DNA from: CAWHOW01 sp050013795
Lineage (GTDB): Bacteria; Bacteroidota; Bacteroidia; Bacteroidales; CG2-30-32-10
Reading direction: 5' to 3'
DNA: 5,460 nt
Assembly: GCA_050013795.1 (NCBI GenBank)
Contig: JBEKEO010000213.1
Coordinates: 1-5,460 of the forward strand
A model generated the notes under the pieces. The model saw only the letters and a list, made by a program, of their open reading frames with translations, was not told the DNA's origin and made no database searches. Shown here in pieces: positions 1-4,246 of the stretch. Numbering within the stretch: position 1 is the stretch's first letter; each line of letters begins with the position of its first letter. A program made the translations under genes and the position numbers.

Positions 1-332
1 ACACCCAGCAAGGTTCCGCCGAAATACCTAACCACCACTATGAAAATATTAGTAAGGTCTTTCGATTGTATCTGGTTAAATATAGGTTTGCCAGCCGTTC
101 CCGAAGGTTCACCATCGTCGCTTGAGCGAAACTGCTGTTTGTCGGCACCTATCCTGTACGCATAACAATGATGGCAGGCATCGTGATATTCCTTGCAAAC
201 ATTGTCAAGCAGTTGCTTTGCCTCATTCTCGGAACTAACGGGAAATGCAAGAGCAATAAATTTGCTTCCCCTGTCTTTAAATACACCTTCTGCTTTACTT
301 TTGATGGTTTTATATGTATCTTCAAAAATCAT
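1..332 (-). CDS. yigZ: YigZ/IMPACT-family protein, N-terminal part (cut by left edge)
   Basis: Reading the minus strand from an ATG at 332-330 gives 110 complete codons that run off the left edge. The family hallmarks are clear: an N-terminal stretch MIFEDTYKTIKSKAEG, then GSKFIA (about 22-27), HHCYAYRIG (54-62), the signature SDDGEPSGTAGKPI (71-84) and VRYFGGTLLG (101-110). These belong to the IMPACT N-terminal domain of YigZ/YvyE-type proteins, usually about 200 residues, so roughly half is missing. The family is conserved, but its biochemical role is poorly defined; links to translation regulation come mainly from the eukaryotic relative IMPACT. The frame is open upstream of this ATG back to a stop near 430, but the ATG fits the usual family N-terminus. 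There is no Shine-Dalgarno, as is common in Bacteroidota. It lies on the same strand as ribD, 130 bp downstream. Family identity is near certain; function is not. Confidence 0.93.
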   Translation of the reverse strand, partial: MIFEDTYKTIKSKAEGVFKDRGSKFIALAFPVSSENEAKQLLDNVCKEYHDACHHCYAYRIGADKQQFRSSDDGEPSGTAGKPIFNQIQSKDLTNIFIVVVRYFGGTLLG

Positions 333-369
333 AAAAGAAGGTTTTCTTGTGATTTTAGATGTCAATATA

Positions 370-459
370 CTTTGTGAACCTTTGAGATTCTTAGTGAAAC
401 TTTGTATATAGCTATTCCACAAAGTTACTCAAAGTAAAAAACGAAGTTACAAAGAATAA
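370..459. repeat. 10-bp-phased CTTTG/CAAAG repeat array forming an imperfect inverted repeat
   Basis: The pentamer CTTTG begins at 370, 380 and 400, with the near-match CTTAG at 390. Its complement CAAAG begins at 420, 430 and 450. Every start is a multiple of 10 bp from the others. The left group and the complement of the right group form an inverted repeat centred near 412: 36-base arms (370-405 and 419-454) match at about 22 of 36 positions. The inner 16 match at 13, and the innermost 8 (AACTTTGT at 398-405, ACAAAGTT at 419-426) match perfectly across a 13-base spacer. AAGTTAC also occurs directly repeated at 422-428 and 444-450. The array fills the ribD-yigZ gap. It could be a mobile or degenerate intergenic repeat, or a protein-binding array on one helix face. 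Confidence 0.75.
420..453 (-). promoter_or_regulatory. Possible Bacteroidota-type promoter for the yigZ-like gene
   Basis: On the minus strand TAACTTTG (427-420) matches the Bacteroidota -7 consensus TAnnTTTG exactly. A TTTG at 453-450 lies 22 bp upstream, slightly longer than the usual -33 spacing. Transcription would start near 412 and give a leader of about 80 bases before the ATG at 332. The motif is itself built from the phased repeat words, so it may be coincidental. Confidence 0.3.
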
Positions 460-462
460 ATC

Positions 463-1512
463 CTAATTCCTTTTAATAATTACTAATTTATCCTCTGCAA
501 ACATATCTTCCGATATTATCTTTCCTTTTACTTCAGGTGCTTTTACGCCTTCATTGAATTCTTTGTTTCCTGTAAAGATTCTTGCTTCATCCCAAAGACT
601 ATGATCAATAAAAGTTTGTAATAACATAGTTCCACCTTCAATAAACAACGACTGAATCTTCTTTTCAAATAAAAAATCACATACCTGCAAAGCAATATTT
701 CCATTGAAATTTATCTTGATAAACTCTGTATTCTTAATACTTTTTACTTCTTTTTTTAAGGCAGTGAAAATGATAGTAGGCACAGAACCATCAAATATAT
801 GAAGCGTTTCAGGAAGCCTTAGGTTTTTATCAAGCGTTATTCTTATAGGGTCGTTTCCCTCCCACTCTCTTGCATTTAATTTAGGATTATCAAGCAAAGC
901 AGTGTTCGTGCCTACCATTATCGATTGTTCTTCAGTTCTCCATTTATGTATAATGCTTCGCAGGTTTTCACTTGTAATCCAAGTGGGTTTATATTCAGAA
1001 GCAGAATGTTTGTTTCTCCCAATAAATCCATCTTTTGTTTGTGCCCATTTAAGAATAATATAAGGACGTTTCTTTTCGTGAAATGTTATAAAACGTTTAT
1101 TCAGTTCCTTGCATTCTTTTTCCATAACCCCAGATACCACTTCAATACGGGCATCTTTTAATTTCCTTATTCCTTTTCCTGCGACTTCTTCAAAGGGGTC
1201 TTTCATTCCAATAACAACCTTTGTAATCTTCATTTTGATAATCAAATCAACGCAAGGTGGAGTTTTTCCATGATGAGAACATGGTTCAAGATTAACATAT
1301 AAAACAGAATCTTTAAGTAAATCTTTATTCTCAACAGTATTTATTGCAATAATTTCGGCATGTGGTCCGCCAAATTCCCTATGATAACCTTCTCCAATAA
1401 TCCTCCCTTTGTGAACAATTACACAACCAACCATAGGATTAGGCGCTACTAGTCCATTCCCATTTCTTGCCAAATCTATGCAACGACTTATATATTTATC
1501 ATTTTCACTCAT
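463..1512 (-). CDS. ribD: RibD: bifunctional diaminohydroxyphosphoribosylaminopyrimidine deaminase / 5-amino-6-(5-phosphoribosylamino)uracil reductase
   Basis: This cytosolic enzyme carries out the second and third steps of riboflavin synthesis after GTP cyclohydrolase II: deamination of the pyrimidine ring, then NADPH-dependent reduction of the ribosyl side chain. The 349-residue product has both domains. The N-terminal deaminase (about 1-145) shows APNPMVGCVIV (23-33), the zinc and catalytic motif PHAE (H51, E53), and LEPCSHHGKTPPC (75-87) with zinc ligands C78 and C87. The linker motif DPFEEVAGKGI follows at 105-115. The reductase (about 148-349) shows KWAQTKDGFIG (155-165), WITSE (178-182), the VGTNTALLDNPKLNAR run (200-215) and IEGG (291-294). 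The length is normal (E. coli RibD is 367). The ATG at 1512 puts the protein start where the family begins. Divergent from prmC, 52 bp apart; the other rib genes are not in the window. Confidence 0.97.
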   Translation of the reverse strand: MSENDKYISRCIDLARNGNGLVAPNPMVGCVIVHKGRIIGEGYHREFGGPHAEIIAINTVENKDLLKDSVLYVNLEPCSHHGKTPPCVDLIIKMKITKVVIGMKDPFEEVAGKGIRKLKDARIEVVSGVMEKECKELNKRFITFHEKKRPYIILKWAQTKDGFIGRNKHSASEYKPTWITSENLRSIIHKWRTEEQSIMVGTNTALLDNPKLNAREWEGNDPIRITLDKNLRLPETLHIFDGSVPTIIFTALKKEVKSIKNTEFIKINFNGNIALQVCDFLFEKKIQSLFIEGGTMLLQTFIDHSLWDEARIFTGNKEFNEGVKAPEVKGKIISEDMFAEDKLVIIKRN

Positions 1513-1564
1513 CGCTTCAAAATTACAATAATTACAGTAATTTTATCTTCTTAAAATTATTACA
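1513..1564. promoter_or_regulatory. Divergent ribD/prmC promoter region with overlapping dyads
   Basis: This 52-bp gap must drive both ribD (left) and prmC (right). It carries a perfect 8-bp inverted repeat, AAAATTAC (1519-1526) and GTAATTTT (1537-1544). Each arm overlaps a -7-like box: TAATTTTG on the minus strand (1525-1518, an exact TAnnTTTG match) and TAATTTTA on the plus strand (1538-1545, 7 of 8). A second dyad, TAATTTTA (1538-1545) and TAAAATTA (1552-1559) around a 6-base loop, lies in the prmC leader. No convincing -33 element is present for either direction. The minus box lies so close to the ribD ATG that its transcript would have almost no leader. Confidence 0.45.
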
Positions 1565-2416
1565 ATGAAAGTAAAAGAAGCCTCCGGACTTTTTTACAGT
1601 GAATTAAAGGATAAATATCCAGAACCCGAAATAGGAAATTTCGTTTATTTTACTTTGCAGAGCGTGTTTGGTTTTTCAAGGACAGATGTAGTTTTACAAA
1701 AGGAAGAAGAAATTGAAAAAAAGAAATTACCCGTTATTATGGATGTTCTTGATAAATTAAAAAAGGATATCCCAATTCAATATATTTTAGGTGAAACCGA
1801 ATTTTATGGTTTAAAGTTTAAAGCAACACATGATGTTTTAATTCCCCGCCCCGAAACTGAGGAACTCGTAAATTTGATTATTAAAGAAAATAAGAAAGCA
1901 AATGCATGTATTTTAGATATTGGCACAGGAAGCGGCTGTATTGCTATTTCATTAAAAAAATATTTCCCAAAATGTTCTGCATATGCAATTGACATTTCTG
2001 AAAAAGCCTTAGCAATAGCTATGGAAAACGCCCACAGAAACAATACTGATATTACTTTCCTGAAATATGATATTTTGAACAATGAGGGAACTCAAACATT
2101 CCCTGAATTTGATATCATTGTCAGTAATCCGCCTTATGTATTAGAATCTGAAAAACGGGGAATGAAAGCTACTGTAACAAACCATGAACCTCATTTAGCT
2201 CTTTTTGTTCCCGATGAACATCCATTTCTGTTTTATCATGCAATTGCGAAGTTTGCAATAAAACATTTAAAACCAGGCGGTTATATTTACTTTGAAATAA
2301 ATGAAAATTTATCTTTTGAATTAGAATATAGCCTTAAAGAGCTTGGTATAAAAAATATTTCCAGCTATAAAGATATTCACAATAAAGAAAGGATAATGAA
2401 ATGTAAATGCAGTTAA
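1565..2416 (+). CDS. prmC: PrmC: peptide chain release factor N5-glutamine methyltransferase
   Basis: PrmC (HemK) uses S-adenosylmethionine to methylate the glutamine of the GGQ loop in release factors RF1 and RF2, which improves translation termination. The 283-residue product has the family's two parts. The N-terminal helical domain (about 1-75) ends in the conserved stretch IPIQYILGETEFYG (69-82). The Rossmann methyltransferase domain carries LIPRPETEELV (92-102), the SAM-binding loop LDIGTGSG (117-124), an acidic ribose-binding position near D143, and the catalytic, substrate-binding NPPY (188-191) within IIVSNPPYVLESE. PHLALF (209-214) matches the family's PxxAL motif. The length is normal. 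The ATG at 1565 is the first in frame and has no Shine-Dalgarno. It is divergent from ribD and convergent with the small basic-protein gene 9 bp downstream. It is distinguished from other N6/N5 methylases by IPRPETE plus NPPY. Confidence 0.96.
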   Translation: MKVKEASGLFYSELKDKYPEPEIGNFVYFTLQSVFGFSRTDVVLQKEEEIEKKKLPVIMDVLDKLKKDIPIQYILGETEFYGLKFKATHDVLIPRPETEELVNLIIKENKKANACILDIGTGSGCIAISLKKYFPKCSAYAIDISEKALAIAMENAHRNNTDITFLKYDILNNEGTQTFPEFDIIVSNPPYVLESEKRGMKATVTNHEPHLALFVPDEHPFLFYHAIAKFAIKHLKPGGYIYFEINENLSFELEYSLKELGIKNISSYKDIHNKERIMKCKCS

Positions 2417-2514
2417 TGTTGTTCTTTAATGGACTACATTTCTCTGTCCTAAAGGCCTATCGCGTTTGTTTCTAATAATGTAGTTCTTTCCAATGGCTAC
2501 AGTTTTTCTCTTCA
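2414..2514. repeat. Degenerate tandem duplication (about 62-63 bp unit offset) at the 3' end of the small basic-protein gene
   Basis: The segment 2414-2449 recurs at 2476-2514. Both begin TAATGT, then T or A, then GTTCTTT, AATGG, CTACA and TTTCTCT in the same order. By hand alignment about 32 columns match with 2 mismatches; gaps of 2, 1 and 3 bases account for the rest. The left copy overlaps the prmC stop, the 9-bp gap and the last codons of the minus-strand small gene; the right copy lies wholly inside that gene. In protein terms RRLKRKTVAI (51-60) is loosely echoed by RPLGQRNVVH (72-81), exactly 21 residues later. The gene's present TAA stop (2428-2426) falls where the left copy lacks two bases found in the right copy. 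Confidence 0.6.
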
Positions 2515-2671
2515 GCCTTCGCTGATAAGGGCTGTGATATCTCCTCATAGTAACAGTCCTTCTGTGCTTCAGCATACTTTTAAACCGGTGATGCCTGTTA
2601 CACGATTCAAATGCAGTAAGTGTGATTACACAAATCAATAAAATAATATACCATTTCTTCGTGTATTTCAT
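2426..2671 (-). CDS. Small highly basic protein with N-terminal membrane anchor or lipoprotein signal
   Basis: I do not recognise a named family. The 81-residue product begins MKYTKKWY, followed by a hydrophobic stretch (about 7-21, IILLICVITLTAF) and ESC with C24. This has the layout of a lipoprotein signal peptide: basic head, hydrophobic core, cysteine. The residues just before the cysteine (F-E-S) do not fit a strict lipobox, however, so a simple membrane anchor or uncleaved signal is an alternative. After C24 the mature part is only about 57 residues and crowded with arginine, lysine and histidine (NRHHRF, HRR, MRRYH, QRRLKRK, RNKRDR), with almost no acidic residues, so it would be strongly cationic. 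It might bind a polyanion such as nucleic acid or surface polysaccharide; that is speculation. It converges on prmC with 9 bp between stop codons. The lipoprotein-like N-terminus is the main reason to believe it is real. Confidence 0.65.
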   Translation of the reverse strand: MKYTKKWYIILLICVITLTAFESCNRHHRFKSMLKHRRTVTMRRYHSPYQRRLKRKTVAIGKNYIIRNKRDRPLGQRNVVH

Positions 2672-3061
2672 ATATTATTTTTAATCAAGTAAGTTTTAGT
2701 TAATTAAATTAAATCACCATCATTATTTTTCAACCCGTAAAACTAATGAAAATTATTTAATATAATCAAATCATTTTTTTGTTTTTTATACTATTATTCT
2801 TTCAATTAAGTTTTGTTTTCTTATTAATTATATGAAAATAACTTAAAATCAAGTTTTAAAAAATATTGCAATGTTAATAAATTAATTGTTACTCACCTTT
2901 AAATATTTTCAAAATTAGTATTAATTCGGATTGTATTTAAAGAACTATATGACTTTTTTACTGTTATTTGTGCAAATAGTTACATTATTTGGATACTATT
3001 AAAGCAATTATCATAGCTTTTATCAGTTAACAAAACCTCCCTATATAAAAGGAATCAATGA
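2672..3061. other. Extremely AT-rich gene-free stretch
   Basis: No credible reading frame, RNA gene or strong terminator is visible here. Some 60-base blocks contain only about 15% G+C by hand count (for example 2761-2820). It separates the 3' end of the CFA-like methyltransferase gene from the start of the small basic-protein gene, both on the minus strand, so it should hold the terminator of the first and the promoter of the second. TAATTTTG on the minus strand at 2917-2910 matches the -7 consensus but lacks a -33 partner and lies about 240 bp from the gene. AAAGC (3001-3005) and GCTTT (3016-3020) could form a weak 5-bp stem past the methyltransferase stop. AAGTTTT recurs at several places, as expected in such biased sequence. 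Confidence 0.6.
2965..2991. promoter_or_regulatory. TATTTG-N2-CAAATA dyad with a third TATTTG copy
   Basis: TATTTG (2965-2970) and CAAATA (2973-2978) are perfect inverted 6-mers separated by TG, making a 14-bp operator-like dyad. A second TATTTG (2986-2991) forms an alternative stem with the same CAAATA across a 7-base loop. It lies about 70 bp past the stop of the CFA-like gene and nearly 300 bp upstream of the small basic-protein gene. Chance formation in such AT-rich DNA is quite possible. Confidence 0.3.
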
Positions 3062-3985
3062 TTAATCTTTAATCTTTTCAAATACTATTCTGTAATGTTC
3101 AAATATTAACCGTTCAAAAACAAGCAAGTTAGCTTGAATCCTGAACCTGCGCATCCATTCCCTGAAAGAGCTACTTGTTAAATAATCAGGAATGAATGAA
3201 GCAAAAAGCAGATATTTTCTAAAACTGTATTTAACAAATGCCGATGTCCATCTTTTAATGGTCTCAATATAATCCAGCCTTCCGCTATCAATTGATATTA
3301 CTTTAAAGTGCTCTTTTGCAGGTTCCGTTAATCCTTCTTTTCCATAAGGAAGCCATGAACCGGGAAACACACGGCAAATTATATCCATCAGTTCTTCATC
3401 TGTAAAATCCTTTTTCTTCAGACTAGTTTTATCAAAAGGTATATCTTCAAATTTAACCATATTAGGTCCAAATACCATTGCCTGACAATAAAAACGTCCA
3501 CCAACAGGTAACAAGTCGGATATTTGTTTGAAATATGTTTTATATATCGCATCTTGCTGACCGGCTTTGTACTGCTCAACAGAACATAAATGTTCGGGAC
3601 TTCCCATTGCAGTCACTGCATCAAACTTCCCGAATGTTTTGGGAGTAATATCTTTAGAATCCATGTGCTTAACATTTAAGCCGTTTTTTATACAGGCATC
3701 TGCCTGTCCTTTGGCTAAAACAACACCATAAGTTTCAGCACCCAGAGCATTCATATAATCCAGAAATGCTCCCCATCCGCAACCAATATCAAGAACTTTG
3801 CTTCCTTTTTTAATATTGCATCCATCAACAATAAACTTATGCTTTTTTAATTGCGCATCTTCAATGCTCATTGAAAAATCGCCATCAAACCTAGCACAAC
3901 TGTATGCACCTTTTTCACCCAAGCTTAAGCGGAATATTTTATCCATCCTGGTATAATGCGCATCTAAATCTTTTTGATTTGCCAT
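3062..3985 (-). CDS. Cyclopropane-fatty-acyl-phospholipid synthase family SAM-dependent methyltransferase (divergent)
   Basis: The 307-residue product fits the CFA/mycolic-acid cyclopropane synthase superfamily, which transfers a methylene or methyl group from S-adenosylmethionine to an unsaturated acyl chain at the membrane. Visible features: AHYTRMDKIFRLSLG near the start (9-23), YSCARF (28-33) with the family cysteine C30, AQLKKHKFI (44-52), the SAM loop VLDIGCGWG (64-72), MGSPEH (127-132) with E131 where CFA synthase has its bicarbonate-binding glutamate, LLPVGGRFYCQAM (158-170), FPGSWLP (207-213), and a long helical C-terminal part (about 245-305). It lacks the roughly 100-residue N-terminal domain of E. 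coli Cfa (382 residues) and is closer in size to mycobacterial cyclopropane synthases. By eye, the E. coli His266 position holds Q168 here, so the reaction may differ. It lies downstream of the radical SAM gene, same strand, 261 bp away. Superfamily is firm; substrate unknown. Confidence 0.85.
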   Translation of the reverse strand: MANQKDLDAHYTRMDKIFRLSLGEKGAYSCARFDGDFSMSIEDAQLKKHKFIVDGCNIKKGSKVLDIGCGWGAFLDYMNALGAETYGVVLAKGQADACIKNGLNVKHMDSKDITPKTFGKFDAVTAMGSPEHLCSVEQYKAGQQDAIYKTYFKQISDLLPVGGRFYCQAMVFGPNMVKFEDIPFDKTSLKKKDFTDEELMDIICRVFPGSWLPYGKEGLTEPAKEHFKVISIDSGRLDYIETIKRWTSAFVKYSFRKYLLFASFIPDYLTSSSFREWMRRFRIQANLLVFERLIFEHYRIVFEKIKD

Positions 3986-4005
3986 AATTTATTTTTTGGT
4001 AAAAA

Positions 4006-4013
4006 TAAACATA
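4006..4013 (-). promoter_or_regulatory. Possible -7 box for the CFA-like methyltransferase gene
   Basis: TATGTTTA on the minus strand differs from the Bacteroidota TAnnTTTG consensus only in the last base. It lies about 20 bp upstream of the ATG at 3985. No TTTG was found at the expected -33 distance. It would give the gene its own promoter, consistent with the 261-bp gap to the radical SAM gene. Confidence 0.25.
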
Positions 4014-4103
4014 ATCTTAATAAGACACAATTGAGTGGCTTGCTTCTCCTTTTGTTCTCAATTATTTCCCCATCATTACAACATTATTCTTCGCTGCATC
4101 ATT

Positions 4104-4229
4104 AAAAAAGGGGGAATTTTCAGAACAGAAAGCAAAAGTTTTGGAAGAAAAAGTAAAAATTTAAAGAGAAAAATCATTTATTTCAGAGCGAAATTGAATA
4201 ATTTCGTGAGGAAGATGTACAATCTCCTA
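4104..4229. repeat. Six degenerate 21-bp tandem repeats in the 261-bp intergenic gap
   Basis: Six consecutive 21-bp units start at 4104, 4125, 4146, 4167, 4188 and 4209. Most units carry a GAAA-like block near the start and a TTTC- or TTTT-like block near the end; the dyad is clearest in units 4 and 5 and weak in the last. The fifth unit contains a perfect 7-bp hairpin, CGAAATT (4189-4195) and AATTTCG (4200-4206), around GAAT. Read on the plus strand they spell a seven-residue pattern such as RKSKNLK, RKIIYFR, AKLNNFV and RKMYNLL, with lysine at position 2 and Phe/Leu at position 6 in most units. The only start giving that frame is a GTG at 4035 with no ribosome binding site, so I treat it as repeat DNA, not a gene. 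The hairpin lies about 40 bp past the radical SAM stop and might aid termination, although no T-run follows directly. The rest of the gap (3986-4103 and 4230-4246) holds no gene. Confidence 0.55.
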
Positions 4230-4246
4230 ACTTAAGCCAAAAGGAA

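Noticed and set aside
168..411. Two overlapping plus-strand reading frames of about 70 codons
   Set aside because: They run antisense to the yigZ-like gene and into the phased repeat; no ribosome binding site or recognisable protein features. The minus-strand frame has clear family motifs.
333..462. FMN riboswitch controlling riboflavin genes
   Set aside because: The gap is downstream of ribD, not upstream, and the conserved G-rich FMN-riboswitch blocks are absent there and in the 52-bp ribD/prmC gap, which is too short.
925..1161. 78-codon plus-strand frame
   Set aside because: Entirely antisense within ribD, whose own frame is well supported by conserved motifs; no independent evidence.
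1804..2082. 92-codon minus-strand frame
   Set aside because: Antisense to the core of prmC, including its SAM-binding loop; treated as a shadow frame.
2414..2440. AATGT/ACATT stem as a shared terminator between prmC and the small gene
   Set aside because: Only 5-bp arms around a 16-base loop and no T-run; the tandem duplication explains the sequence better.
2672..3061. CRISPR array, tRNA or riboswitch in the gene-free stretch
   Set aside because: No regularly spaced identical repeats, no cloverleaf and no conserved riboswitch core could be seen.
4066..4116. Inverted TTCCCC (4066-4071) and GGGGAA (4111-4116), and direct CATCATTA copies (4071-4078, 4097-4104)
   Set aside because: Short arms with a 39-base loop and only 8-base direct repeats; not clearly beyond chance.
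4035..4235. 66-codon plus-strand frame starting with GTG
   Set aside because: No ribosome binding site and no internal ATG before the last few codons; its lysine-rich periodicity follows from the 21-bp DNA repeat. Kept as a repeat, not as a gene.
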